A stretch of 64,000 nucleotides of DNA from Mesocentrotus franciscanus (GCA_037976565.1 CP137669.1:34899613-34963612), one strand, 5' to 3'; shown: positions 1 through 14,700, counted from the first letter of the stretch. The notes: a model not told the origin generated them from the letters alone. Translations and numbers: made by a program.

Positions 1-257
1 TTGAGATTTCCGTTGTAGGTGCCCTTTTTTCCAGAAAGTGCCCCTTTTTCTTGGTGCCCCCCCCCACTTTGGAAGTTGCTCGGCCGCCCCTGCCCTGCGT
101 CTCCAAGATATTAAGGCCATCACATCTTTGCCAAGCGAAAGTTTTTGGTGATAAGATGATTCAGTTTGAGAACTGTGTCGCCTATATAATAATTCTCTGT
201 CACGGTCCACGCACAATGCAACAATGGTGGAACGTTACCAGCTGCACAGAGATACGT

Positions 258-1535
258 AGTCAGGTGGCTTAGCGTCAAATTTATCGATTATCGTTACTTG
301 CCGGATAAAAGCACCATTTTTGGTACAGGGTTTCCTTAGGACCTACTAAACGATATTAGGCTAGGAGCCCCCGGCAAAAATTTCAATTTAAGGGTGTGGG
401 GCGGGGCGTCTTTTGGAGCCCCCAAATGATTTTATAACATTGATTTGTTGTTGTACAAACGCCATTTTTGGTACAGGGCTTCCTTAGGACCTACTGAACG
501 ATATTAGGGTAGGATCCCCCGGCAAGAATATCATATAAGGGTGTGGGGCGGGGGCGTCGATTTGTAGCCCCCAAATAATTTAGACGGTAATATAACATTT
601 ATTTGTTGTTGTAAAAATGCCAGTTTTGGTAGAGGGCTTCCTTAGGACCTACTTAACGATATTAGGGTAGGAACCCCCGGCAAGAATATCATATAAGGGT
701 GTGGGACAGGGGTGTCGCCTCCTAGTCCACAAACAATTTGTAAGGTAATATAACATTGAGTTTTTGTTGTGCAACGCCACGGGGCCCCCAATCACACATA
801 TATGAATATTTATGCCGGGGGCTCCTACCCTACCATCATTTAGCAGGTCCTAATGAAGCCCTGTACCAAAAATGGCGTTTTTACAACACAAATCAATGCT
901 ATATTACCTCATAAATTATTTGTGGGCTACGAGGCGACGACCCTGCCTCATACGATATTCTTGCCGGGGGCTCTTACCCTTATATCGTTCAGTAGGTCCT
1001 AAGGAAGCCCTATACCAAAAATAGCGTTTGTATAACTACAAATAACTGTTATATTACCTTCTAAAATATTTGGGGGCTACGAGGCGACGCCCCTGCCCCA
1101 CACTTATATGATATTCTTGCCGGAGGCTCTACCCTTATATCGTTCAGTATGTCCTAAGGAAGCCCTCTACCAAAATGGCATTTGTACAACAACAAATCAA
1201 TGTTATATTACCTTCTAAATTATTTGGGGGCTACGAGGCGACGCCCCGCCCACACCCTTATATGATACTCTTGCCGGGGGCTCCTACCCTAATATCGTTT
1301 AGTAGGTCCTAAGGAAGCCCTGTACCAAAAATGGCATTTGTACAACAACAAATCAATGTTATAAAATCATTTGGGGGGTCCAAAAATACGCCCCCGCCCC
1401 AAACCCTTCATTTGAATGTTTGCCGGGGGCTCCTAGCCTAATATCGTTTAGTAGGTCCTAAGGAAGCCCTGTACCAAAAATGGTGCTTTTATCCGGCAAG
1501 TAACGATAATTTCACTAAGCCACCTGACTAACGGG
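258..1535. repeat. Large foldback repeat with internal tandem units
   Basis: The outer ends are inverted copies (GTCAGGTGGCTTAG at about 259-272 and CTAAGCCACCTGAC at 1517-1530). Each arm is a tandem array of units of about 150-155 bp marked by CCATTTTTGGTACAGGG or its complement. The left arm has three units (near 313, 463, 621) and the right arm five inverted units (near 860, 1007, 1162, 1317, 1467). The centre is near 780. No coding sequence was seen. Confidence 0.85.
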
Positions 1536-1599
1536 ATCTGTAATCTATTGTGTGCACAGAGCATGACAGATGCATTTTCTTCAATTCTAATAGGGTCCA

Positions 1600-2260
1600 T
1601 TTAGCTCCAAACGTTTTAATATGAATAAGAACCCCTTTCCCTTCTCATAAATTACCATTTTCACCTCTGATGAATGCCCCTATTAAAATCTGATAGGTGT
1701 TAATTTTCCATCCACAAGTGCCCCCTTTCCTTTGTAAAAGGCCTAAGTGCTACTTTTCATCTCTGGTGAGTGCCCAGTTTCAGGTAAGATAAGTGCCCCT
1801 TAACACCTCTGATAACCCCCCCCCCTTCACCTCTAAAAATTTCCCCTCTTCAAATTAAGAGGTACCCCTTTTAATTTAACAAATGTCCCTTTCTTTTGTA
1901 ATAAATGCCCCTTCTTCTTCTAATACGTACCCCTTTTCACCTCTGATAAGTGACCCTTTTCCTAGCCCCTGTCCCTGCCCCTTTCCTTTCTCATAAATGC
2001 CCCTTTTTACCTCTAATAAAACCTGATAAGACGTGTCAATTTTCCATCGACAAGTGCCCCTTTTAATTTCCTGTGAGTGCCCATTTTCAGGTACGAGAAC
2101 TGCCTCCTACCGTCTCTGATAAGTGCCCATATTTTACTTTGACACATTCTCCTTTTCTTTTCTAATAAGTTTTCTTTTCCCTTCTGAGTGCCCCATTTCC
2201 TTTCTTCATAACATGTACCCCTAATTTAAAGTGACTAAAAGCACCCTTTTCTCAAATTTC
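1600..2260. repeat. Degenerate low-complexity array (AAGTGCCCCTTTT-like)
   Basis: Loose repeats of AAGTGCCCCTTTT and CACCTCTGATAAG-like words at irregular spacing of about 20-40 bp. The same words occur at 20-60, on the other side of the foldback repeat, suggesting the foldback inserted into this array. Confidence 0.6.
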
Positions 2261-2269
2261 CCCAAAGCT

Positions 2270-3006
2270 AGCTCACTCCGATCGCTCGCATTTATAATTG
2301 ATGTAAATATGTAACTTATTAAATGTCTTTTTCAGTCTTTCATGACGAGATTGTGCTTAAAACCCAACCAGGATTTTATTTCCACTTAATGAGATCTAAT
2401 TGGTCGCAATGCGACCTCACAAACCTTATTTTTTTGCTCGCTCGCTTAGCTCGCTCGCGAATGAATCTTCAGACCAGCATAGTGGCATACCCAACTGCAA
2501 AGTATGATGTTTAAGCAGTATTTTGGACCATGTAAAGAAAGACACAAATATTGAAATCATCCCTGATAATGTATTAATCACAATGTTATATATCAATGTC
2601 CAAAATTGTATATTTTCACTTTGTATGTGCCCCTTAATAAGTGCCTATATACAGAGACTCATTGGTTTAATGTGCGTCTTATTAATAGCATTACTCATCG
2701 TTCAGTTGTGGTCATCTAGGCATTTAGAAAATGTTGTGAATAAACACCTGATAAAGGGTCCTTTTCCCGAATAAACCTTAACAACTTTTTGAGTCTGTTC
2801 AATTCAACCCCTCTCTCATTCTCTATATACCCCTCCCTCCGTAATTTCCCCTTCCCTTTTCTCTCCTTCTATCCGGCCCTTTCCCTCTTATCCTTTCTCC
2901 TCCTTCTCTTCTCTCATTCTCCCTTTCCTTTTCTTATCCTTCCCCCACATCTCTTTCTCTTCCATCACCCTGTTCCTCCCTCATTCATTTTCTTCTTCCA
3001 ATTATC

Positions 3007-3051
<45 letters not shown>

Positions 3052-3800
3052 GCTCTCCCCTCTCTCAAGTGTTGTGTTTTAGCACCACTGCCCCTTCCAC
3101 CGTACAAAGGGCCCGACAAAATACCGAGCAGCATGCATTCAAATTCAAATTCAAATTCGAATTCAAATCAGTTGATGATAACCCAAAACAAGCAGGATCA
3201 TTCTCAATTTTCAAAATTATAGTGTCAAAATAAGGCTTCACAAAGATAATTGAGTGCAAAATAATTGTGTCAAAATTGCATTCGTGATCGAAATGTTGGA
3301 AAAGGGAGAAAGAGTGACAGGCAAAGTAGTATTTCCATGGGCAAACCGACCCATCTCAAACTAGAGAATACAAAGACAGACTTCCACTTGCAATCTATAT
3401 AGCCACCCCTCTCCCCCTCTCTCTCTCTCTCTGACTCTCTCACCCCCCCCCCCTCTCTCTCTCTCTTTTTCCCAGACAGGATTTGTTCTCCGAATATCCT
3501 TTTTTTGTGTATGTGATTTATGGCTATAGAATGTGCTTGATTCTTTCGTTCAATTTAGTGAGCCACTTTTTGTTCCCTCTCGGCTCTTGTTGCTCAGGTA
3601 TTTCCACGGTTTCGCCATGTCCACGGTTTAGTGCACAAATCTAATAGGAGCTTCACGGTGCATGGCGATGATTATCGTTGAGCGATTTTTAACAACCTTT
3701 AGAAGAATAGAAAAAAAAATCACGCTTTTATGAGTACGAAAAAGCAAGGATTTCCGCAAATACATGCGGTATATAATGACACAGCTTTCCTAATAAGGAT
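2270..3800. other. Intergenic, no gene seen
   Basis: Contains a C/T-rich tract (2800-3065) ending in a CT dinucleotide run, an ATTCAA hexamer run near 3138-3170 and a second CT/C run at 3405-3470. The short frames here have no recognisable protein features. Confidence 0.5.
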
Positions 3801-3805
3801 TCATT

Positions 3806-3814
3806 TATAAAATA
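3806..3814 (+). promoter_or_regulatory. TATA box of the HYR gene
   Basis: TATAAAATA fits the TATA consensus closely and lies 64 bp before the ATG at 3870. A start site about 30 bp downstream (3835-3845) would give a 5' UTR of some 25-35 nt. A second, weaker TATATA is at 3770. Confidence 0.45.
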
Positions 3815-3869
3815 TGTCATAACAACTTCGGGTATAAGTCGACAGTGCAGTGTGAAATCTCAGAAAATC

Positions 3870-3957
3870 ATGGAAACATTAGGAATTTTGTCGAAAGTGA
3901 TTCTTCTGAAAGTTCTTCTCAGTTTATCATGCAGTGCAGGGCAGACTCAAGCGCAGG
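3870..3957 (+). CDS. HYR protein exon 1: signal peptide
   Basis: The ATG at 3870 opens a leader with a hydrophobic core (VILLKVLLSLSCSAG) followed by a polar QTQAQ stretch, as in a cleavable signal peptide. The exon ends in phase 1 at a strong donor (GTAAGT), matching the phase of the next exon. A TATA box lies about 60 bp upstream. Confidence 0.8.
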
Positions 3958-6485
3958 GTAAGTTAGTCATGAAGTTTAGAATGAAGTATATTTATCGTAA
4001 AACATACATAGAGTTCGTGCTTGATCACAGTACAACTGAATGGAATCAATGTTGTGAGTTGTAATTCTGCCGGCTCAGCGCAATATATAAATCAATAATT
4101 ATTATATTGACCATCAAAGTTTTGATTGCATGGTGACGAGGAAAGGTTTTTAGACAGTGTTATGTATTGGAAACTAGAACATGGTAGCTAGATCTATATT
4201 TATATACTTCACTGTCATCATCAGAAAATATAGGACAAGCATTATATAGAAACCTCGATCGCAAATGCATGGGATGATTATTTTGTTTCATGAGGCGTAT
4301 GTGTTTTCAACAATTCTCGTATGCACCTCATAATTCATGTAGATATGAGTTCATTCTTGTTCTTCTTCTTCCGATAATAATATTAGTAATAATAATATAT
4401 ATATTATTTATGATAAAAATGATAATAAATGATAATAGTAATAGACATAATAATAATAATAATTATAATAGTAATAATAATAATGATAATAATAATAGTA
4501 ATAACAATAATAATAACAATGATAATGATAATGATAATGCTTATAGTAGTAGTATTAATAATAATATCTATAATAATGATAACAATAATAATCATAATAA
4601 CAACAAAAACAGCAACAACAATAATGTTACTAATAATCAATAAATATCAATAATTTATCCTATAATACACAATTCTCTTTGTAACCATAATATGTTCAAA
4701 TCAATTTTTTCAATTTATTATTTCATAACAAAAAAACAAAAAAAATCACATACAATATAATACATTGAGAAGTGTATATACTGGATCATTAGCACCCGAT
4801 AAAGCAGATGGCTTGAGGGAAGTGGGTGGACCCATAACATAAATGACAAATGTGGAAAATACAAAACATTAACATTGACAATATAACAAAATGCAAGACG
4901 TAAACAAGACATTACAAACTGAAACACAATTATAATACAGAACGACATAATTTATATGGTAATTGTATGCATCTGGGAAGTCATTTATATGTGGCAAGAA
5001 GATGCAACTTGAATTTCGATTTGAAAGAATTTAGAGTGGTCGCATTTTTAATTGAGTTTTCAATATTGTTCCATAATTCACCTCCTTTTTGTTGTATAGA
5101 ATTTACCTTTCGTAATTTTAAACGTGAATATGGTAAGAAATTGTTATGTTTTTGTCTTGTGTTAACATTATGTTTCTTGTCAACTGTAACTAAGTAATTA
5201 TTAAACACGGGTGGAAACAAATTGTTTGTCTAACGATACATAATGACTCCTGTTTTAATTGTTACATTATCATTTAGAGATATTTAACATATTTAGTTTC
5301 TTAAACAACGGCGGGGTATAGGCAAGAAAATGGGAGTTTGAACATAGACGAATGGCTTTCTTTTGTAAAGTATTAATCCTGTTTAAATGACACGAGCTGA
5401 CACCTCCCCATACAAGACTACAATAAACGAAATAGGGCAGGACAATGGCATTGTACAAAGTGAATGGGTTTTCAGCGGTAAAAAATAACGTAGCTTACTC
5501 AACATACCTATGGACATGCTAGGCTTTCCACGAATGGAGTTGATGTGATTAACCCAAGTTAGCTTATCATCTAGCCTATCTGTACTCCTGGGAAATGTAT
5601 ACTGCTTGCTCTTTGTATTTCATGGTTACACCAGTATCTAGTTTTATCGAAAAATCAAATTGGAGATGTTGGCGCTTATTTGAACAAAAAAACATATATT
5701 GAGTTTTGTCAGTATTGAGAAATAATTTGTTAGCTTTGAACCAGGAAGAGATCTTGTTTAATTCGGCATTTGCATAATTTTGAAGCGTATTTTTATCAGC
5801 ATGTGAAATAAATATGTTGGTATCGTCCGCATATAAAACAAAATGTAATAATTCAGATGTATTAATTATATCATTCATATATATCAGAAATAATTACAAA
5901 GGACCAATAATTATACTCCCTTAATGTGGTATTCCACATACCACATACATTGTATCAGAAATTAAACCTTTAAAGCTAACAAATTGTTTTCTATTGCTGA
6001 GATGATCAACAAACCAGTCATGTGGTATATCATGCCTACGCCATAATTGTTCAATTTGTGTAACATTATGTTATGATTTAAGGTATCGAATGCCTTACTT
6101 AATTCAATAATATGATAGCATTTGAGTTTTATTTATTGTGTGTTTTCATTCCTAACCAGACACACGCGCCTATCCTTTAAAAAATGTGTGAAAATAATAC
6201 ACTTGATATTCATATAGGCTAGCTGAAGGTTACAGAATAGTCAACAAGGAAAAGACTGCTACAATTCACTAATTCAAGTATAATGCCAAATAAACATTGT
6301 TCGCTGTTATGTCTCGCAATTTGTATTTGATCGACAAAAAAAATGGTGTAAAATCCTTCGGTCTTTGGCTAGACTTAGACTCAGAATTATTCAGGTGTAT
6401 AAAGTGACCACGTTCTTGTTAGTCATGGGTACGGGGTGCATGAGCCTCCCACAATCGAATGGTGATTTAAAAAAAAAGAGAAAGG

Positions 6486-6521
<36 letters not shown>

Positions 6522-9500
6522 TGGGGGAGATAAAGAGAAAGGAAGAATCCGATATGAAAAGAAAATACGATATGATATGACCCCTCCTTATATCCTCTTA
6601 CTCGGTAGCTCTATTTTCTTGCATCAAATCCACTTAGCAAGACAAGTGCCCCCACGACCCTGTGCTCCCTCAATGGCTGGACTCTACATGGCTAAGTCAT
6701 TGTTCTTTGTCATATTATATATGAGGGCCTGAGACCTATTTCTTTTTGTTAGACCTTACAACTTTTACTAGCATTAGAATTAATAATATAACACGACCGC
6801 AAGGGCTTTCGAAAAACCGAAATATCTCTCCTGTGGAATAGGACTTTTGCGGAACAGTAGGTTGACTTGTCACATAACTTACATTATGATTTCCTGAGGA
6901 AACACAAATTAAAGGGCATTGGAAATTTAGTTGAGTTCTCGAAAGTCCTTGCGATCGTGATATAAGTATTGTTGTATTGACTAATTTCTCTCGCAACAGG
7001 TCATTAATCATGTCACTGACAGACTAATACAGCCACGACGACATAATAATATTAGTTTACCTAAGTGAAAAACGACCACCAGTGGCGGATCTATATTATA
7101 CATTGTAGGATCCTCTTCCAGGAGAAGGGGGTTACATGCAAAAAATCGTAGGCGCCTTTCGGGTCTAAACTTGCTGCCATGCAGAGAAAACCATACGGGG
7201 GAATATGTTTATGTTTGCCATGCCATCTTGTCGGGGACGGGGAGGGGGGGGGGGCAGTGCCACTCTCCCTCCGCACCCGCGCCTCTGACCTCAGGTTTCG
7301 ATACATAACTAACCTATTTCCTATGATATTGATAAAGTAAAACACATATCGCAGTGAGTATGACCTCTCACAATGTATAATGTTCTTGTGTGAAAGAAAT
7401 TCAGAAAGTGTCTTTGACTTTATAGATATACTCAAATTAGTCGGAGTTATATAAACGCTGCACTGTATTCAATCATTCTTCACAATTATCTTCTGAATTT
7501 CAACTACGTATTTGTTTCTTACTTAAGTAAATTTATATCAAATCCGCGTTCGAGAAATATACACAACCGTTACCAAGTCATGTAATGTGCGAGACAACAC
7601 AAAAGGACATTACAAAAATAAAAAAATGTAAAGGACATGCAGAAAATGACATGCTGATATGTCAACATCAGGTGTGCTTTGTTCAAATTATGATTATAAT
7701 AATGTCATAACCTCCCATAAACACACACTGACTTAAACACATTGAGCAAAACTGTAACCGTGTAACGTTAATAATTGCCCCATTGTACTCTACGTTTTCA
7801 CGAATACAGTCATGTAGGTAAATAAGCCTCGGCGCCCAACGTCAGGAGCAATTCTATGTAGTCAACAACAAGAAAATTTTGCGAGCAATTGAGAGTAATT
7901 TAATTGTAGGCAAATCATACCAGGGCCCTGTATCACACAAATCATTATCAATAACAAGTTGATATAGCTGTTATAAGCTACTGAAATCGTTGATTTTGAT
8001 TGGCTGAGAGCAAATTTGTTATAGAAATATGGCACTTGTTCTTGGTAACAAGTTTTGTGAAACGGGGCCCAGATCATTTAAGGAGTAACCATCTGGAACA
8101 GTATAGATTGGCCTGAAGCTTGAATTTCTTCTTTAACGTGTCCATATTAGCCTGATTTCAGAATATTCATTGTTCCGTATGATCATGTGACTCTACATTG
8201 ATCCACAATGAAGTGCAATGCAAGCTAATTAATCACCATGTCACCAGTAAAAGAGTTCTGTATTTTTTGCATTTGCCTTGAACCAAACCGCATTAACCAT
8301 ACTGAACGAACATTCAAAATACGCTCAGCAGGATACCCGCTGTTCCCACATTAATTTTAATTCCATCCATGAATCCCGGACGAAGGGGTAACATGGGAAA
8401 TGTGCCCCCGGTAAAAAAAAAAAGGAATTCTGAAAAACATCTTGTATGTGTGCCCCATTCAAAATTAAGGTCGAAAATGCACTTTCAAAATATGCTAATC
8501 TTTTTTCTTGTAAGACATTTTTCAGACTTGTGCAACAACCCTTCCAGTCAACCCTGGAACCCACGCTGTAGACATTCCTTAGTTTACCTGTTTTTTAAAA
8601 TAATTTGCTTGTATTGCGGAGATGTATAGTAGAACCTATCTCACAGATTTTCTTTTTACTTTTGTTTCCTCTTTATAAATCTGCATATTTATACCAATAA
8701 CATTTAAGTTAACGCTAACAAAAAGAAAATCAATAAAAAAACGAAAACAAAACAACACTCTGTATAATTATGTAAAATCATTCACGACAGCATGCAGGTG
8801 AACGCAAGTTCTGTTTTTTCAATGTTAACTTTTACTTTGACTTTGACTATGCCAAATCGCACTCTTTGTAATTATAAATGTGTCTGTATATACTGTATAA
8901 TATTTAATATGGTTGCGATAATATCTTTTAATACATATTGAATTGTATGTAAATTATTCTTATTTAGAATGTTTTCTTCTTGCCTTTCATATGGGTAAGA
9001 TAGTGGACACACTATAGAAACAGAGAAACTGGATTTCTCTCTCTATTCGGTAACGCAAGGAGGCCCATGCATGGGGTAGTTGCAACAATGGTCATCTTTT
9101 CTTCTTTATTTGGCTTAAGAATAAAGCAGAAGAAAGAAGTCATTGGAACGTGGACAGAAAGTAATACAACTCCTTACAACACCCCTTCCTCGTCGGGCTC
9201 TGTTCTCTCGTATTCCATTCACCCTATGAGACGAGGGGCCTAAACCCATGGCAAATATTTCTCTAAATGGCTACGCCTTCATGCCCAAACTAAAAACGTG
9301 AATAGAGAAGACTTTTCAAATAACACATCTTTGGAAATGTGTTTTTATCAAGAAATGCTCTCACGTGGATACGTTGGATAGATCGACAACAGGAAGCATA
9401 TTTATATCCTTCGAAAGCTAAGCCCCATCCCCTTGTGCTTATGTACTAAGCAGTGAACTGTTTTCAATAATTTCTTAATAAAATTCGTTCATTTTGTAAT

Positions 9501-11694
9501 ACTGTCAGTTCATCATATCGATGGCACAGTGAAGTCTAAGGCATTGAGGGAAGGGGAGGGGGGGAGAAGTGGTGTCATGCAGAGGGGACTGGATGGTCAC
9601 CGGTCTTACAAGCGACAAGGATGAAATGCGGGTAGTCCTAAACCAGAGTAAAATCAGTAACGAAAGGGGTGGGATGGGCACTGTTCTGACAAAATGTGAG
9701 TTAAAAAAGACCATCAATTAAAATAATGAAGGGTGTTGGGGAGGCGTTAGGATGGGCTGGCACTGGTCTTTCCAAGTAGATGATTATTGCGAGTGATCAT
9801 GAACAGGGACAACGAGGAAGGGGGGGGGGTGGGATGGGGTTAGGGTAGGCACCTGTGTTGATAGGTGGATGGAATGCGACTGAACAAAGTCATCGAGAAA
9901 GGGGTGTGGGAGGTAGTTTGGTGGTGCACTGCCGTTCTCATTACATAAGAGATCTGTTTCAACATCTACTGTAGATTGTCATAGAATAGTAGATTACTTA
10001 TTCCATTTTGATAGAGAAATAGGCCTGTGAGAGTGGGAATAACAGACGACTAGAAATAAGAAGAAAAACATATTCAGAGGGAAAGAAATTAAAACATAAT
10101 TTGACGCATAGTATGTCGGCTTTGTTGGCTGTCATCTCATGAACCCTCTGAAAAGAGACAAGGCCCTCGAGACCGACGATGTGGCCTGGTGACCCGCCTG
10201 GTGAGGTGTCTGTCTCGTGGGCTTTGGCCGTCGTCCCTTGTTCGTGATTTTGTAACTTCATTACAAGCTCAAGTTCATTAATGGTAAGGCAAGAGCAGGC
10301 TGTCGGTCTCGTGAACCATCTGAAAAATGGTAGAGAGGTCACGAGATCAACATTCACACGGGTCTCGGTGGCCGTCGTCTCATAGGCTGTAATCGTCGCT
10401 CCCTATTCATGACTGCATAAAGGACTAAAATAAAACAGTTTTCATCAATATCTATCATTCATGGTCACATTGCAATCTCCAGGTCCATCCTTCATGAGCT
10501 GTCCAACCGACAGAACAATCTCCATTCGAGTCGGCGAGAAGATGACGGACGTGGACTGGGCGGAACCACATGTGACGGGAGGCCAAGGCCAGGTCACCGT
10601 GACGCCATCCAGATCGTCTGGGTCATCGTTTGTGTTAGGCGACACGACGGTCACGTACCGGGTCGTCGACGAGGCCGGGAACGATGATAGTTGCATGTTC
10701 GACGTCATTCTCACAGGTAATCAAAAGTTCAGCACATCGTTTTAAGTATTTTGCAATGTCCTTCTTTTGTTAAAAAAAAAAAAATTGCATACTCTATTGA
10801 TCATGGTGAGTGTAGGAGGATTATTATGCGCAAGCCAAAAGCAGAGGTAGTATCGAATTTCTTTTTTTCCTTGCTGATTTGTTTTTGTTTTAACTTTTTG
10901 ATTGTAGAATAATTTGCCAAGTAGTGTTGCGCACATAAGGACATCTGTACATGTATAAGTAATAAGTAACTACATAAATAAGTAAATAGTAGAAATGCAG
11001 TACAGGTATTTGTCGCTGTCCTTGACGTCATCCTATTAGTAGTAGTAGAGGTGGTATTAACATACATGTACATCTAAATTTGTATCAAGGATATAATGCA
11101 AATACTGATGTCAGTATTATATTTTCCAGAACATTCACATCCAATACTGATGAGGACAAACGTTTTCAAGTTCTCCCGCCAACTTATCCAATAAAATTCA
11201 TTATATGGCTGTTATACCCATAGCTCCTACGATCTACGGTTGTCCCGATCAGACGATCGTCCAAGATAACGAACCCGGCCTCGACTACGCCGATGTGACC
11301 TGGGTGGAGCCTGGTATAAGGGACGCATCGACAACTAGTTCATTGAGGTCAGATATTATGAGCGGTGCTCGTTTCTTCATCGAGGAAACGACTGTGACAT
11401 ACAGACTGACGGATGACGGGCCCAACGTCGAGATGTGCGAGTTCACAGTGCAGGTCGTAGGTGAGTTGGGATGAAAATCGTTATAGTGCTTCGGGTGTCA
11501 AAATCATAGAGTCAGACAGCATGGTGGGTGGGAGATGAGAGGAAAAGAAAGATGGAGAGGGAAATAGAGAGAGAGAGAAAGAGACGGAGGGAGAGAAGGA
11601 GAAGGAGGGGGGGCAGACAGAGAGGGAGGAGAGTCGGGGGAGGTGGATGGAGGGAGTAAAATGGGAGGGAAGATACGAACAAAGAGAGAATAGG

Positions 11695-11733
<39 letters not shown>

Positions 11734-14700
11734 GGAGGTGAGACAAAGAAGGGAGAAAGAGACCGAGAGTGCAGGAGGATAAGAAAAAGACAGAAGGGAG
11801 GGGGGTGGTGGGAGGAGGTAATGGCATATTACATTGTACAGTTAGTAGTTAATGCATTTTATTTATCTAAGTTCATTGTTGTTTGTCGCTATGCATGAAG
11901 GCCAATCACAAAAGATTTTAAAAATATACGTTTATTGGAGGTCGTTCGTGAGAATTATTGACCAAAAATACGATTGAACCATGGAAGGCTATCAAGTCCT
12001 AGCCTAACCCGACCTGTATTTTGATAATGTGCTAGCATACATAGAATGCAACTATACCGGGCGTTCAAAGAAAGAAACCCTGACTACGAAAACTGTTGAT
12101 AAATAATTATTAGCTCCCGTTCGTAAACTGCATCACCAGAAACATAATATGCTTTCCAATGATAGTTACCTTGCTCGAGACCAGCTTGGTTACTCTTCTT
12201 AGCCATCAGTCAGCAAGCTTATCTCATTTTGGTTGAGTTTAAGGGTTAATTTTGCCTTACAAAAACATAAAACAAGATGTCAGTCATGAATTTTGACCAA
12301 GAAGATGCGAGCACTTGAGTGTTCGTTGATACCTGTCACACCGCTTAACGCCCAAATCGACTCCACTAACTGACTCATATGTATTTTTTGTTCGGTCTGG
12401 TGTCGGTTTAGTAGGTGTGACCAAGCGCGTACGCAGGGGGTGGTTTTGGGGGTTAAACCTCCCCCCTCAAATTTTTGTTATATGTGTGTTTCGGAGGAAA
12501 CCCCCCTCACTTTGTTTTCCAAGTGTTTGGGTTAAAGGTGAAAACAAAACTGACCTTAACCCTCCCCCAATGAACAAAATATCGGTCCGGGACAAAAACA
12601 AATATGTACTCTTCCCACCCCCCGCTTATTGAGCGGCCGGCTGAGTCGTTGCGAAATTTTCCTCAAAAACTGGACAAAAAAGTGCTCTTACCCCCGCTTA
12701 TTCAGCAGCCGGCTGAGTCGTTGCGAAATTCTCGACGCGATTTTCAAATTTTAACCCCCGTTGAAAAATCCTGTGTACGCTACTGGGTGTGACCGAGGCA
12801 TTTTCTCGGATGCTGCAGGCACCAGTTCCGATAAGTAATGCAGACTTAGACAATTGTTCAAGTCAGTTGGGTCAAGTTTTCAAGCACAACTACGAGTATT
12901 TTAACTTCCCCTTTTACGTTATTAGTCTTTTATTTGGACTGCTTTGAGATCTTGCTCTTTTTAGGGATTTGCGCTGCTTCCTTGAAATGCAGACTGTCTT
13001 GTTGAAGAAAAAAAAAGTTCGCAAAGACTACCTTCATTGCAAAGCGTTTCGTAAGTGAAAAAAGTTTCACTGTGCAACCACTTTGAAACATGGGTGAATA
13101 ATCAACAAACACTTATTGAAAAAAAACACACACAAACGAACCTTGATGAGAATTGAAGCATAAATAGGTATAAAAGTATCTTTTTAACACCGTGCCCATT
13201 GTGTTTTACAAGTAATATAGATTATCAGTTCTGCACAACAATTCTAAGACTTTTTATTTCAATGAAGCATGGCCCAGAAAACCCAAACCAATATACCATT
13301 GGAGCGATTATCAATCATCCTATCATATGATATTAATTTCATTGCTGGTAGACATAATAGTCTATTTACATAAATTTCGCAACTTAAATTTGGGCTACCT
13401 TTATGTGAAACACCCAGTAGATTAAACCCCCCAAAATGTGTAGGAGTTGAAAAGAGCGGAGACGTCTAATTACTTCTGGCTTCTTCATATTATGAATGAA
13501 TATTGTCGAAAATGTGGCCGAGTTGTTGGCTATTGGTCCGAAAGCTCTATCTAGTATACGGGCACTATGATCAGACAGAAAAGAACTTATCATGCAGTTA
13601 TGAATAAAAGAAATGACCTTCACGATGAATTTACTGGCAAATTCCTATTCTAGAGAAATAATAGGCTTTCGACATTTCAATTTCAATTTCAATTTCAATT
13701 TCAATTTCAATTTCAATTTCAATTTATTGTCCAATATTGGAAATTTGTTTTGCTCACATTTTACAAACGTGCAAAGAATCAAAATAAGTTTACATACACA
13801 ATATACCATATACTTTGACATAGAAATTCTTCAGAATATTGCTATACAGAAATTTTCTTACGTTATTATAAAACAAAATAAATGAATTATTTTTAACTGT
13901 TCGAGTGAACGGGATGGCCCGGAAAGGTTACAAAAATAACATTATAGAAATACAGTTATAAAGATTTCACACTCTTTTTCAGGAATCTCAGTAGTTTCGG
14001 CATTTCTTCCATTCATTGCTGACCTGCGATAACACATGTATTATTCTGTAATATGCCATGTATGTGTCAATAGCCAAAATGCATATTGAATTTTCAGGAA
14101 TAATGCACAAAAGGAAATACTAGGTGATTCTGTTTATCAATTCCAGCGCGAAAGTAAATAAAATATCAACAAGCCTGGACAAGATAAATCCCACTTGCAA
14201 ACAGACTTTTGAATGGGGCCGACCACGGTATTAAATATGTTTTGACACACTTTATGGAAGTGAATTTCTTAAAGATATGACGATGCAAACTGGGCTAGCC
14301 TCTCAGCATGTGTTGCTTTATTTGGACAGACTGATTTATGATTATGTCCATCTTTTAGATTGAGACGACTTCTAAAGAGCTGTTCTTTTGAACACGTTGA
14401 AGTAAAATATGTATCAAATTGTCAGGTATACCAAAAAAGGGATACTGAAGATGACGGCTTGTGACTAATACATTATCGACTCTTAGACTTTAAGAGGGAA
14501 GCTATACCAAAATGAACTAACAATCTAGACAACAAGCTCCGGACATCTAGCTCCCGATAACCGACCCTAGGATAAATATACCCTCAGCTGAATGGAAACT
14601 ATATATACTCTCGCACTGTCACATGAAACAACTAGCCCCGGACAATAATCCCTAGGACAATAATTCCGAGGACAATTACCCCCAGACAACTACTCCCCGG

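Noticed and set aside
2323..2774. Two short open frames before the HYR gene
   Set aside because: No recognisable domain, no splice or promoter context, and the surrounding sequence is degenerate repeat.
2789..3082. 97-codon frame rich in Ser, Leu and Pro
   Set aside because: It is a translation of a C/T-rich tract and CT microsatellite.
4290..4653. Asn-rich and Ile-rich frames on both strands
   Set aside because: All frames of an AAT-type trinucleotide repeat stay open; this is a repeat artefact.
7080..7287. Possible hAT element (CAGTGGCGGATCT ... GCGCCTCTG)
   Set aside because: The termini match only partly and the flanking 8 bp (ACGACCAC and ACCTCAGG) are not duplicated.
10102..10400. 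Diverged internal repeat (CTCGTGAACC, GGCCGTCGTC words) before HYR exon 2
   Set aside because: Some words recur about 190 bp apart but I could not define units or an element.
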